Below, piece after piece: positions 24,320 through 36,598 of a stretch of 64,000 nucleotides of DNA; the first letter of the stretch is position 1, and each line of letters starts with the position of its first letter. Location of the stretch: contig NC_089587.1 in NCBI RefSeq assembly GCF_019320115.1, forward strand, positions 83,139,603 through 83,203,602, written 5' to 3'. Under the pieces are notes generated by a model. That model was given only the letters and a program-made list of their open reading frames with translations, did not search any database and was not told the origin of the DNA. This stretch comes from Miscanthus floridulus. Taxonomy: Eukaryota; Streptophyta; Magnoliopsida; Poales; Poaceae. Position numbers and translations under genes: made by a program.

Positions 24320-25727
24320 TGTTGGGGACCTAATACCGGGGTACCCTAGAAGGTGGAACCAATAACCACCGAACGTGAAAAACTTTTGGACGCATAAGGG
24401 CGCTGTTTCATCCCTTGTTCGAGTGACAAGAGTTTGGTTCCGCCTCGCCCGACACCTTTGTGAGATAAACTCTGCCTTGCCCGAGGGCTCAGGGTTAATC
24501 TCCGTCTCGCCCGACGCCTTTGGGATAGGTTCGATCTCGCCCGAGGGCCGAGGGATAAACTCCGTCTCGCCCAACGCCTTTAGGGTGGGCTCGGTCTCGC
24601 CCAAGGGCTGAGGGATAGATTCAGCCTCACCCAACCCCAGAGGGGCGAGGTCGGTCTCACTCGAGAGATAGGAATTGGTCTCCATTTCGCCCAACGGCAA
24701 GGAACGAGTCTCACCCTGCTCCATATCTAAAGATTGGATTCATCTTACCGGACAACTTCTCCCCATTCCCTCAAGATGATAAGTACGGGGCAAGACAAGA
24801 TGTTTGGGTCAACCATGGCTCCAAGGACCATACCCTGCGCCCTGGTAGGAAAAGTACTGCCAGGGGATGACAGGACAGGTGCTTTAGACCCTTCTGGGCA
24901 CCGCAGAGCCCGAAAGGTTGTACAGGTGCGTGCTCCTCGCCCTGTAGAGTTGTTGGCGCCGCCTTCAGCCCTGGGACATGGAACCCGACGAAGATATACG
25001 ACAACCGCTATGCTCCAAAAAAGGATTTGCTATCTCCACGAACGATGGATTTTTCGTCACCATGCTACGCTTCCCGACCCCTCAAGTCCGCCAAGTCAGA
25101 AGGCCTTGACCATGGCATTACGCCGGATCCCGACCCCTCGTCCCTCCGACGAAGACTCACAAGAACCAGAAGGCATGTGGAGCAAGGCTAGGGGAGGCTA
25201 ATAAGTCAAAACCACTGTACTATAGCCCATACCCTACGCAGGGCAACATTCTGTGATCAACCTAACATTCTACAGAGACATCGACAGTATTGTAGGCACT
25301 TATCTTCCTTCGCACTCATCAAAATGAAGAAGGAGGATTGGGTAGACATGAGCCATAAGAATAAGGTAGAGCCCTCATCCTTGTAAAGCCGGCCCCTTCA
25401 TCTATAAAAGGGGATGTGCTTCCTCCATCAGACAGACAGGCTCTTGAGACTGAACAATACGACACACAGATACACACAGTCAAGTTGCTTCAAACCTCTT
25501 GACCTCCCTTCAACCCTTCCATCAGAGACTTGGGACCAGTCCCTCTCTCGATCGTTTGTACCCCTTACTACAAACCATTCATGGTGCTAATAACACGAGC
25601 AGCAACAAACTGGACGTAGGGAATTTTGACCTGAACCAGTATAAATCTTGTGTCCTTTAGCGCACCATCCGAGCCTAACACACATTACTATAAATTTACT
25701 TGCCGGTGCTTGTACGAAACACCGACA
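24320..25727 (+). repeat. Tat 3' LTR
   Basis: The LTR runs from TGTTGGGGACC to ACACCGACA, 1,408 bp, just after the polypurine tract. Its first 400 bases hold imperfect repeats of TCGCCCGAGGG and TCTCGCCC. A TATA box, CTATAAAAGG, lies at 25402-25411, placing the likely transcription start about 30 bases further right. Chosen ends fit the TG...CA rule. Confidence 0.85.
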
Positions 25728-26366
25728 GTGATACACTTGGTGGTTGGCACATTTGAGCAAGGGTTAGAAACTTCACCGATGGAGTGTCCGCCCATAGAGT
25801 ACGGATAGTCCGATGGTGCCACCGGTGCTCAATACAGAAAAGACGGAGGTTACTGTAAGTGACCAGACGCTGGTCTCGATAGGACCGTCGTGTCCGATCA
25901 GAAGAAGTAGTGAAGACGCTGGCGTCGGTCTCTGACCAGACGCTGGGTCATTTAGTGACCAGACGCTGATGGGTGCGTCCGGTCCTGCTGACGTGGCAGC
26001 GCACAGAGGAGACACTGAGTGACCAGACGCTGGGAGAGTCTGGTCGGGCATGACCGGACACGTCCGGTCGTGATTTTTCGCTTCTGGATGCTTACTGGAA
26101 ACGACCGAGCACTGAGGTCCTACGTCCAGTCATCACTTGACTGTTGGGATTAGGCACTCAGTATTTGAAGAGAGGGGACACATGGCGTGCATCGCATGAC
26201 CGGACGCTGAGCTCACCCCATGTTGTGCCCAGTGAAGGGGTACAATTGCTCTATTTTATGGGGGCTTCTATTTAAGCCCATGGTCGGCTCTAGCTCACTC
26301 TCTTTGCCATTTGCATTGACATAGCAACCTTGTGAGCTTAGCCAAAGCGCTCCCACTCATCTCCAT
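25728..26366 (+). repeat. Left half of an interrupted Copia SIRE-type LTR
   Basis: This stretch and 52906-53739 form one LTR when element A and one copy of TCCAT are removed; the text CTCATCTCCATCATTCATCC reads through the join. It contains several copies of GACCAGACGCTGG or GACCGGACGCTG. Its own left end is missing: the Tat 3' LTR abuts it at 25727, so the Tat element probably inserted into it as well. Confidence 0.75.
26362..26366. repeat. Target-site duplication TCCAT of element A, left copy
   Basis: TCCAT precedes the LTR at 26367 and follows the LTR that ends at 52900. This links two LTRs 25 kb apart as one element. Confidence 0.85.
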
Positions 26367-27806
26367 TGAAAGAATCTAGGCCCCTAGTTGGGTTTCGGTG
26401 ATTAATGACAATACATGATTACTATGACTAATGTGTGTTTTGCAGAGGCAATTAAGCTAGGTCATGGTAATGGAGATCGATTGGGCTATCATGGTGGTCA
26501 TGCCCCTACGATGGAAATTGTTTCAGTTTTCAAAGGATGGACAACAAGGTTAAGGATGGACTAGTTCTAAGTGTCAATTAGAGTTGTAGAGACACTTAGA
26601 GTAGTTTAGAACTTTGTTTTTCCTTTAGCCGTACTATTATGGGGGGTATGGATGGGTAGCTTGACCTAGATAAGTTTAGTGGGTTAGGTGTGGTACACAC
26701 TTGCTAAACCTAGCACTAGGTAGCTCCTAAAAAGCCCTTAGATCCATTGGAGCAAACTTCATTCACATATGATCGAAAGTTGGAAGTGAATGGAGGGTCA
26801 AACGCTGACTGGACGCTGGCTTTGGTGTGATCAGACACTGGCGTAGAGTCCGGTCAGTTCATTTGATCAAGGTGAAGTCATCTAGAAGTGATCGGATGCT
26901 AAGAGGTGAAGTGACCGGACACTGAGGGCTAGCATCCGGTCGACTCCAGTAAGGTTCCAGAGAGGGAAAATCACGACCGGATGCGTCCGGTCACACTGTA
27001 AACACTGGAGTTTGGGGTAAACTGACTAGCGTGTCCGGTCAACATGACCGAAGCATCCAGTCACCCCGTAGAGGTACATAATGGTTCATTTTTTAGCCCA
27101 TGTTATAAATACTTCCTCCATTCATGTGTGGGGTACTTTTGCTCGTTCCAATAGCTGAGAAACACCTTTGAGAGTGCCAAGAAGAGCAAGGTCCTAATGA
27201 GGTGATTGAGATTTGAGAATCCCAAAGAGAGCCCTCATTAGTGAGATCAAGAGTAGCAAAGTGTGCATCCACCCTTCTCATTAGGCTTGTTGTGGTCAAG
27301 TGAGTTCGTGCTTGTTACTCTGGGTGATCGCCATCACCTAGATGGCTTAGTGGTGATTGGAGAGCTTGGTGATCATCCGACGGAGCTTGTGGACGACCCA
27401 ACTCAAGTTGTGAGCGGTTGTGGGTGATTCACCATGATAGAGTGTTGAAGAATCAACCCATAGCGAGCACTTGATCTTTGCGTGGATCAAGGGGGAGCTA
27501 CACCCTTGCGTAGGTGCTCCAACGAGGACTAGTGGGGAGTGGCGACTCTCCGATACCTCGACAAAATATCGCCGCATTCCTCCTTCTCTCTTTACTTTGA
27601 GCAATTCAATTCTTGTCATTTACATTCCTAGAATTGCTATGCTAGAGTAGGATTGGAACTTAGGGTGCTAAATTTTTGTGCGTTTGATTAATAGAAACAC
27701 TTTCTAGGCATAAGGGGTTAATTGGGCTAACCGTAGAGTTTAATTATTGCAAAGAAATTTAGAATTAGCCCAATTCACCCCCCTCTTGGGCATCTTGATC
27801 ATTTCA
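26367..27806 (+). repeat. 5' LTR of element A
   Basis: TGAAAG...TTTCA ends, 1,440 bp. It holds reiterated GACCGGACGCTG-like motifs in both orientations at about 26810-27060 and a TATA box, TTATAAAT, at 27103-27110. Against the 3' LTR (51451-52900) it has an extra 19-base near-duplication at about 26541 (ACAACAAGGTTAAGGATGG) and scattered changes. Confidence 0.9.
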
Positions 27807-27808
27807 AT

Positions 27809-27820
27809 TGGTATCAGAGC
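27809..27820 (+). promoter_or_regulatory. Primer binding site of element A
   Basis: TGGTATCAGAGC, complementary to initiator Met tRNA, two bases after the LTR. Confidence 0.92.
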
Positions 27821-27859
27821 CTCGTGCTCATGTATTTAGGCTTAACCGCCTAGAGAAAG

Positions 27860-29045
27860 ATGTCTCATGGGGATGGACCTCCTCCTATCTTTGAGGGGGA
27901 TGATTTTCCATATTGGAAAATTCGCATGTAGGCGTACTTAGAAGCTCTAGATGTTGGAATACTTAGAGCCACCTCACAAGGCTTCCCAAAACCTTGGGAT
28001 GCTACAAACCTACAAGGTGATGAGGTGAACTATGAGAAATGGAATGCAAAGGCTCGAAACACCATATTTAGAGGCCTTTGTAAAGATGTGTTCAACCGGG
28101 TGAGGAACCACAAAGATGCCCATGCACTATGATCGGACGTTTGTGCGCTCCATGAGGGAACAAAGAGTGAGCATGAGGAATGCTATTATCTTGTCATGAA
28201 AAAGCTTAACTCTTTTGAGATGGTTCCTAAAGAATGTGCTAATGAAATGTATTCATGTTTGAATGTTCTTATAGAGGAAGTCAATGGGCTTGGACTCACT
28301 CAAATGTAACCATCCGATGTTCTAAGAAAGATCTTGAGTGTCCTCCCCATTGACAAATATGGGCATATTGTGACCGTGCTTCATCAAGGTAATCTTTCCA
28401 CCGCTACACCGACACAAATCTTGGGAAAGATCAATGCTCATGAGATGTACATGCACATCACACCTCAACATGGCTCATCCTCTAACAAGAAGAAAGAAAA
28501 GGACTTAGCATTCAAAGCTAGTCAAGAGAAGGGCAAAGCAAGGCTTGAGTCTGAGAACTCAAGTGATGATGAAGTTGATGATGCAAGCCTTGCTCTCATG
28601 GTGAGAAAAACCGCCAAGATGCTAAAGAAGCTCAACAAGAGTGGCATCAAGTTTGATGGCAAGAAGAAGAAGTTCTTCACTAGCTCTAGAAGGAAGCCAA
28701 TCTCCGAGATGGATTGCTACAATTGTGGAGAACATGGTCATCTAGCTCACCAATGCATAAAGCCCAAGAAAGACAAGTTAAAAAACAAGAACAAGGGCAA
28801 GAAAGACGACTCAAGTGATGAAGATGAGAAGAAGAAAGACAAGCCATACAAGAAGAGAGATGGCAAGAAGAAGGACTTCCACAAGAAGAAGAGTGGAAAG
28901 GCATACATCGTCGGTGATTGGCTCACGGACATTGATTCATCTAGTGGCTCATCCGATGATGATAGTGACAACGAGAATGTGGTTGCCATTGTTATTGACT
29001 CTTCATCATCTTCACCGCCACCATCAACATCATCCTCTACACACC
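27860..29045 (+). pseudogene. Element A gag, stopped and truncated
   Basis: The ATG at 27860 opens a frame that stays in register to 29045, with stops at 27929 (TAG), 28130 (TGA) and 28307 (TAA). FEGDDFPYWKIRM and YEKWNAKARNTIF are typical of Copia gag. A Lys-rich middle leads to the zinc knuckle CYNCGEHGHLAHQC near 28715-28756, then Lys/Asp-rich and Ser-rich tails. The frame is cut at 29046 by the LTR of element B, directly after a Ser/Pro-rich run. Gag would form the cytoplasmic particle; this copy cannot make one. Confidence 0.9.
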
Positions 29046-30618
29046 TGAAAGGATCAAGATGCCTAAGAGGGGGGGTGAATTAGGCTAATTCAAAATTTTC
29101 TTGCAATAATCAAATCCTACGGTTAGCCCAATTAACCCCTTGTGCCTAGAAAAGTGTTTCTATTGATCTAACGCACAACGGACTTGCAACCTATGTTCCA
29201 AACTTACTCTAGCATGGCAATTCTATGAATGTAAAAATAAGTATTGAATTGCTCAAAGTAAATGCTCAAAGTAAATAGAGAGAGAGGAACACGGCGATGT
29301 TTTGCCAAGGTATCGGAGAGTTGCCACTCCCCACTAGTCCTCATTGGAGCACCTGCGCAAGGGTGTAGCTCCCCCTTGATCCGTGCAAGGATCAAGTGCT
29401 CTCTATGAGTTGATTCTTCGACACTTCGTCGTGGCGAATCACCCAAAGCCGCTCACAACTTGAGTTGGGTCACCCACAAGCTCTGCTAGGTGATCACCAA
29501 GCTCCCAATCACCACCAAGCCATCTAGGTGATGGCGATCACCAAGAGTAACAAGCATGAACTCTCACTTGACCACGTGAAGCCTAATGAGAAGATGGATG
29601 CACACTTGGCTACTCTTGATTCACTAATGAGGCTACTCTCTTGGATTCTCAAATCTCAATCACCTCACTAGGACCTTGCTCTTCTTGGCACTCACAAACA
29701 TGTTTCTCAGCTGTTGGAATGAGCAAAAGTAACTCCACACACGAGTGGAGCTTCTATTTATAAGGCAGCCTAAAAAACGAACCGTTATGAGCTTCTGCGG
29801 GGTGATCGGATGCTCCGGTCATGTTGATCGGACGCTCCGGTCAGTTCAACCCGCATTCCAGTGTTTAAGTGTTGATCGGACGTTGGCAGGGTCCGATCAC
29901 CACTAACTGAATGCGTCCGGTCGCATTAAACCCTCACTGGATGCTTACTGTACTTGACCGGACGCTGGATCCTCAGGGTCCGGTCAGTACTGACCGAACG
30001 CGTCCAGTCACGAATTCCCTTCTCTGGAACCTTACTGGAGTCGACCGGACGCTGCCCCTCAGCGTCCGGTCACTTGACCACTCCAGCGTCCGGTCACACC
30101 AAACATAGTCACTTGATCAAATGAACTGACCGGACCCTGCGGCCAGCGTCCGGTCGCACCGGAGCCAGCGTCCTGTCAGTATTTGACCCTCCATTCACCT
30201 TCAACTCTCAATCATATGTGAATGAAGTTTGCTCCATAGGATCAAAGGGCTGTTGTGGAGCTACCTAGTGCTAGTTTTAACAAGTGTGCACCACACCTAA
30301 CTCACTAGACTCACCTAGGTCAAGCTACCCATCCATACCCCCCCTCAATAGTACGGCCAAAGGAAAAAACTGAGTCCTAAACTACTCTAAGTGTCATTCC
30401 AACTCCAATCGACACTTAGAACTAGTCATCCTTAACCTTGTCGTCCATCCTTTGAAAACCAAAATGATTTCCATCGTAGGGGCATGACCACCTTGATTGC
30501 CCAATCGATCTCTATTACCATGACCTAACTTAATTGCCTCTACAAAACACATGTTAGTCATAGTAATCTTGTATTATCATTAATCATCGAAACCCAACAA
30601 GGGGCCTAGATGCTTTCA
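29046..30618 (-). repeat. 3' LTR of element B, inside gag of A
   Basis: TGAAAGG...GCTTTCA, 1,573 bp, inverted relative to the LTRs of A and related to them but longer. The minus-strand TATA box is at 29754-29764. A perfect 12-base inverted repeat, GACCGGACGCTG with a 5-base loop, is at 30043-30071. It is a 3' LTR because a polypurine tract lies on its right. Confidence 0.88.
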
Positions 30619-30632
30619 ATCTCCCCCTTTTT
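30619..30632 (-). promoter_or_regulatory. Polypurine tract of element B
   Basis: The minus strand reads AAAAAGGGGGAGAT touching the LTR. The matching site of A is at 51438-51450. Confidence 0.85.
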
Positions 30633-30990
30633 GGTGATTGATGACAATACCACCTCAAGTATGTGAAAGAGTGAGGTTTTTGATGGGCTTGGTTCATATA
30701 AGCTTTTGTCAATAAGAACAAAAGTGTTAGTCAAGCTTATATGACACAAGCCAACACAATGTACTCAAAGGATATGAATTAAGCATGAGTACAAGTAACA
30801 AAGCTCATTTGCATCAGAGTATAAACACGGAAGCAAGGGCAAATGAGCATAACACAAGTGATATGACATATAAATAATGTAAAGTAGAGAGCACACATGT
30901 CATATATCACAATCATGTAGATATCACTATCACATAGATATAATAGTATGCATGAAGGTAGGCACATGAAAGCATAAACGTAATAGTGTA
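30633..30990 (-). other. Element B 3' untranslated stretch
   Basis: AT-rich and similar to 51060-51437 of element A. No coding sequence seen. Confidence 0.6.
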
Positions 30991-32681
30991 TCACACAAAT
31001 AAGACTCCATATGTATATAATAAGCTAATACTAGATAACTAGCTCCCCCTGAGTCTACATACTCGAACCCTCTCCCCCTTTGGCGTCAAACACCAAAACC
31101 TAAGGGTCGGTCGGCGGAGCAGCAGCGGACGAGCCGGGTGCTGAGGTATGAGGGGCAAGCTGGAACTGGGTGCCATCATCATCTGACCCTGAGCTCTATA
31201 CTGATTGACCCTTTGTGGCAGGAAGCATCGCTAAAGTAGTCTAGGTCTGAGCTGGGGCAGGTGCTGCCTGTGAAGCTGCTAGAATATCTATCGTAGGATC
31301 TGAAGATGCGACAGACGAAGGGAGCCTCTGAGTAGTCACGACGACAGGAGCTGCTGTAGAAGGACCGGTGGTATGCATATGTGGTGGTGTAGGCATGCCT
31401 ATCAACTTGCTGAAAGATACTCCAAGACTCCTAGAGACTGACGTGTCAGGCACAAATAGCGAGGATGACTGATCCGGTGTGAAGCCTGTCTGATATGGTG
31501 TGAACTATGGAGCTACCACTGGTGAGGACAACCACTAGGACACCTATACTATGGGAGAGGCAAACGGAGCTGGAGGTTGTCCCTAACTCTAAAGCCCACT
31601 AGGTTGTACTACTGGAGTCGTCGTAGTGGTGGCAGGCTGAGCAAGCTAGGACGAAAGCTGTGGCTGTGGGGCCCCAAGTGCTGTTACTACATGCTGCATA
31701 AATCCCATAAGCTATTGCTGCATGAGTAACTGCTGATGATGCATCTGCTACTGGAGGACCTACTGCTATCGCTAGAACTCATCCTAATGAGCCTAAAACT
31801 ATGCAAAGTTGGCAGCGGTCTCCTAAGCCTGTCATGCCTGATCCTACTACAACTGCTCAAGAATAGTAATCAAGGCAAGGTCTGTCTGTGGTGCAGGTGG
31901 AGCTGAGCTGGAACTGTCGGCCTCTGCATCATGTCTGCATGGAGGCATATGAGGAATCGGCAGATAGTCATCATTCGAACTATCACTAGACTCTATCACC
32001 TCCTGCTGTGCCTCAAGCTGCTCCTCCTCAATAGCGGCTATGCCTCTGATAATCTCGTCCTGCTGAGCTGCTGACTCTGGAACATCTGGACGATGGCTGG
32101 GCTGAGTGGGTGCCTATGGTGTGCTGTGCCTGATCCTCTGTGCCATGTTATAAGCTGGAAACTCAGTGGTGGTACCTTTGTACTCTGCAACCATCTCAGG
32201 GGTCCTAACCTGCATAGCCTTAAGCATCAGAAAAGTGATCCAATGTGCATATGGGAGCTGCCTACGACCCTTGAAACTCTCAGCTATAGTATCCTCCATC
32301 TCTAATAGAAGGAGGTCCCACATGTCGAACATGGTCTGCTGCATCAGGGCATTAAGGAGCTAGAGCTATAGGCGAGTTAGACCCTCTCTGTATCCCAACC
32401 TGGGAAGTAATGTCCTCTTGATGATAGCCTCTAGCACTCGAGCTGTAGGAGTAAGGTCACTAGGGTTCCTCCTTGACCCCTCACCAAAGGGCTCCTTAAA
32501 GCAATGGCGCACAAGATCTGTAGGGGGCACCATCCCTCCATGAGGACGCCAAGAACCAGATCACCACCGTTTGGGAGTTACGGATCATCAAATTCACACT
32601 GCCAGTCGTCATCGTTGAACACTGAATCAAAAATTTCATAAAACTGACAGAGCTTGCCGTGGCCAACCAGTGTAGGAGCTA
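30991..32681 (-). pseudogene. Element B post-pol ORF, C-terminal part
   Basis: On the minus strand, 32114-32344 reads MFDMWDLLLLEMEDTIAE and YAHWITFLMLKAM, which align with 49690-49900 of element A. Further left it is Gln-rich, then Ser/Thr/Pro-rich. SIRE/Maximus elements often have an extra ORF here, called env-like by position. I see no signal peptide or membrane segment, so I do not call it an envelope gene. A purine-rich motif on the minus strand at 31070-31083 (CCAAAGGGGGAGAG) is conserved in element A at 50979-50992. Many stops break the frame. Confidence 0.65.
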
Positions 32682-32686
32682 ATCAC
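32682..32686. repeat. Target-site duplication ATCAC, left copy
   Basis: ATCAC recurs at 36423-36427. Removing the insertion and one copy restores a readable minus-strand frame (GRDYRVISSYT) in the post-pol ORF. Confidence 0.7.
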
Positions 32687-35600
32687 CGCGTGGCACACAT
32701 GCTTGGCCAAAGTCTCCACGTCGTGTGTTTGAGCTCTAGATGAAAGCCAGCGCCTGCCCGACCGAGTCGCTTGCTCCAGTTGCTTATCTTTTGCCTCCAC
32801 CGCGCGCAGCGCCGAGCCGCCGCAGCTCCTCCATTTCTGACCAAGCATCGCCGTCACCTCATGCGCTCGCCACTACAAAAACATGTCAGCTAGCTTGCCC
32901 CTAGCTTCGTCGTGATCCCCTCTACCACCTCCACCTTTCAATCGGGTCATTTGAAGCTTGGTAAGGGCGAAATCGCCATTTCTTCCACCGCCGCCACGGC
33001 GGGACCTCGGCGGAGTTGGCGCTCCATGCGGCCAACTATCACTGCAACCTTCCCATCCTTTCTCTCCCTTGCGCTAGCTACTGTGAGTGATGATGAAGCT
33101 CATAGGGTCACCCACTAGGGCCGTGACACCGTAGCCTCGCCAGAGCCGGCCAAGCCACGGCCGTGCACCGCCATGGCCGTCACCACCCCCGCTAGCCGCG
33201 GCAATAGCTTCAATAGATGGCACCGTTAGATGCGCATTGATGAGGTGAACACCATAGCACCGCTGGACTTGCTGGAGATGCCACCGACGACGAGCTACGC
33301 CACCGTCTGTTCTTCCTCCCCTGTTTGTCTCTCTATCACGCGGGTCCCCATTGTCAGCATCTGATGCAGGGGCGGGAGCCAGCCTGGGACGCATCGTGGT
33401 TGGGCTGTGCTTGCACATGCGTCGTGGGCCGCCGGGTCTGTTCGGGCCGGCCCAGCAGTAGTTCATTAGGGTTTCAAAATTGTTTTATTTTATTCTTTTC
33501 ACAGATTTGTGTATAGATTCAAAAATATGTATCTCCTAGTTGGTAGATTCAAATGATGTGGTTCCAATTTTGTTGAGTTCATGATAATGTCTAGTTTATA
33601 TTAAAAATATGATCTATGCCAAGTTCTGTTATGAAAAATGGAGTTGCTAATTATGTCTTTTAATCATGAAGGAAATAGGGGTAATTATATCTTTTTCTAT
33701 GTAGCTCCAAATGGCATGAAATTTTTATGGTGTACTGCTCATATCATGAATAGCTTGTAGTTAAATTTTCATACATTTTGGACACTGTATGTAGGAGATA
33801 GAAAATTCTCTTGTTTGCATGGATGGATCTTGTGTGAATTTTCATAATATTTCTATAGATCCAGTAAAGGTAAAATTTGGTGAGTGCTGTTCTTATGCTA
33901 GAATGATGCTAGAAAAAATATAAAATCTATTGCTTGACACTTTTCATTAGGGTTTCCTAATTATGCTAGAAATAGCCCGGCCATCTGTTATTTTTGATAC
34001 AGCAAGTTATGCTTGCCCAATGGCTTTGAAAATTTTATGATAGTCCATGTGAAGCATGAAATAGCTACTGTAATTTTTGTAGATTTTTTGGAATAGCTTT
34101 ACTATATATTGCTTTAATCACCTAATTAACTAAATAAATTAGAAAAGGGCACTAAATAATTTATTTAGAAGTTGGCACTATACTTTCTGATGTTCCTCTG
34201 GTATGTGCAACAAGTTGGTAAACTTGGTTTGGTCCAATTATGCTTTTGCATCATCACTAAATAATTAATTTAGTAAACCTGTCATTTCTGGATAGATTCC
34301 AGGTTTACTGGAATTCGATTTGGTTAACGTAAGAATCATGCTTTGATGTTTACAAATGATTTGTAGAGAATTTCATAAGCTTTCCAGAATGTCCTCTTGC
34401 AAGTCATTTGAATTTATAGAACTCTGGTTATGATTGAATTAAGGAACTACTCGTTGCATGTAAAACCTTAACTTAGATTTAAGTATGCCTTTACTATTTC
34501 TAAGTTTGTGATAATGTTCCTAGGTGTTAGGCCTTTAACTGAAGATGAACACCTTTATCTTAGGTTATGCAAGTTAGGTAAGTAGATCTCATTCTTCAAG
34601 TTAAGTGAGATACATGTTTTAAAGTAATTTGAATAGAGCTATTCTAAATCGGTAAATGAGTGTCCAGTGATGTTTTCGTTAAACATTTACTGTGATTCAT
34701 TCATCATAAGCATCATGTCATTCCTTATGCATCCATGATATTTATCTTATGCATTGGCATGCAATAGGTGTACCAGAAGGTGTGACCCTGCTGGAATTTG
34801 AGGAACCGAGCGAGCAGCAGCAGCCGACACCAGAGGTTCAGGAGGTGCAGCCCTCGAGAGAAGTGCCAGACGAGGTCGCCGTTGAGTGCCCGGATCACCG
34901 TCCGTGCAACTTTGTGAAAGGCAAGCCCTAGAGCATATTAAGCCTCCTAATTTCTAAAATGTAGTTAAAGTATTATTATTACATATATATATTGTTGCAT
35001 TAAGTTTAGGTGTTGGATGCAAATATTTGCTGCATTGGTTATCCAATTATTGTCCAGATATTGATACCCAGAATCCTATGTAGCTCAGGTTCATGTAGTG
35101 CTTAGCCCTGCTTAAACACGGTAGAAGTCAGGTGATTTCCTGTCACCTGCGAGATATAGGAAGGTACATATGGCACGGTTGGCTATATTTGCTATCGTGG
35201 AAAAGAACCAGTCTTAATTTGAAATGAAGACCGGACAGAGGCTTGCCGGTTTGCAGTGACTCCGTCTGTGTCGCTTAAGGACTAAATCTTGGAGCCTTTC
35301 CTGTTCATGTTGAATGCATGCCTCTCTCTTAGTTGGCCATGTCCGAAGATCGACCACGAAGCCGAGTAGCTCACATCAGGCCAGGAGTCGATAAGTATAA
35401 AGTGCGCCTCGGAAGGGAGCCGTAGGCGTGAGTCCAAGGGCAGGTGATTTAAAAGTCCTGATCGTCCTGGCAGAAGGGTAATCCCTGAGAGTGCTGGCGC
35501 TGATCGAACCCGTGAATTTGGTTCCTGAGTTGTTCCAAAGGTGACCCACAGCTACCCTTGCAAAGTATGCCAGGGTGAGAGTTAGGAATACCCCCCTCAG

Positions 35601-36422
35601 CTGAGTTGTAATTCGATTCGAGTCGCCGTCTCTCCCGGTTAGTGAGAACTTGACGGGCTTATCTCCAAAGTAGATACACTAAATAACATAATGGTTCAGA
35701 AATGATGATATGATGATGACAGCCTTATTATACCTGCTATGGTTAATATTGTTTGCTCCTAATAAGTGAGTACTCTAGTACATGTGCAAATCTAGTGGAT
35801 AGGTAAATGATAATAAACTTAATGTGAAGTTTAAATTGGTTACTATATTCATAAGATCTTTTATGCAACTGTGTCTAGCTAGCCCACCTCATAACCCTTG
35901 CATGACCCTTGGTGTCTTTTATTTTTGGTTTTGACGGGTAAGTCTAGCTAAGTACCTTCTTGTACTCAGGGTTTATCTCCCACTTGTTGCAGATGACCAG
36001 TTCTACTTTGGTTGCTGCAAGTATTGCCTTCTCCCAGCTAGGGATGAAGACTAGACCATTGGGCATGGTCTCTACTAGTTCTTGTACCTAAAGATGCTTT
36101 TGTGGGACATGACTCAGATCTGGCAATGTATTTGAAACTATGAAGTTATGTACTAAACTATGTTGCTTTCGCAAATTCGAACTTGGTTTGTAATATTTTA
36201 TTTGAACTCTGATGGATGTAATCCAAATGCTACTTGTGAAATGTTGTAACGAATGATGTGTTGTGTTGAATCACTATGGTCTTGGTTTGTATGTCAAGAG
36301 TTGGTTGAAATCCTTCATGATTTCTAGACTACCAGGATTATGGGAGCTTAAGTATAAGAATTTGATCACTTCGGTGATTGTTTTTGTACTTATGTTTTTA
36401 TGATTTGGTCGGTTCTGTTACA
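32687..36422 (+). mobile_element. Tekay-type solo LTR with abnormal 5' end
   Basis: This 3,736 bp insertion ends GGTTCTGTTACA, as expected for an LTR starting TGTAACA, but its left end begins CGCGTGGC. It shares order and motifs with the LTR at 55634-58628: a GC-rich first part, an exon-like block, and the hairpin AGGTGATTTCCTGTCACCT (35130-35148). Spacing to these marks is about 200 bases shorter than in that LTR, so the first 200 or so bases seem to be missing, yet ATCAC flanks both sides. There is no internal coding region, so it is a solo LTR or a truncated cDNA. Confidence 0.7.
34768..34920 (+). other. Exon-like mini-ORF inside Tekay-type LTR, copy 3
   Basis: This is a 153-base block after AATAG and before GCAAGCCC. 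It is open from 34749 to 34931 and is rich in Glu, Pro and Gln, ending ECPDHRPCNFVK and then GKP. It aligns with copy 4 at 57938 through the CPDHRP core and has the same phase at both borders. Function unknown. Confidence 0.55.
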
Positions 36423-36598
36423 ATCACCCTGTAGTCTCTGCCATTGAATGCAAAGTGTATGAAGTTATGCTGCGGGTCAACATACAGTGAAGCATAAAAC
36501 TGCCGAACCTAAGATGGTACATATAGTCCAGTCCGGTCAATCAGATCTGTCAGCCCCGGCAAATATGACAAGTAGGGGCGAATATGCTCTTTGGCTGC
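36423..36598 (-). pseudogene. Element B post-pol ORF, middle part
   Basis: The minus strand aligns with 49220-49400 of element A (AKEHIRPYLSYLPGLTDL, then FHTLCIQWQRLQG-like text in another frame). It is bounded by two insertions, each with its own target duplication. Confidence 0.7.
36594..36598. repeat. Target-site duplication GCTGC, left copy
   Basis: GCTGC recurs at 41708-41712. Joining the flanks restores similarity to element A at 49215-49235. Confidence 0.9.

Larger units (their letters stand above)
1..25727 (+). mobile_element. Ty3 Tat-lineage LTR retrotransposon, 5' part outside window
   Basis: This plus-strand element enters the window inside its protease region and ends with a 3' LTR. 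The order protease, RT, RNase H, a second archaeal-type RNase H, integrase, and then several kilobases of non-pol sequence with an antisense gene is characteristic of the Tat lineage of Ty3 elements. A Tekay-type chromovirus interrupts it from 4871 to 17859, with the 5 bp duplication ACATC on both sides. The pol frame has several stops and one frameshift, so this copy is dead. The target-site duplication of this element cannot be tested because its 5' LTR is not in the window; the base block after the 3' LTR is GTGAT. Lineage assignment is from domain order and is fairly secure; the family name is not. Confidence 0.85.

Noticed and set aside
25728..25732. GTGAT as the Tat target-site duplication
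   Set aside because: The 5' LTR is outside the window, so there is nothing to compare it with.
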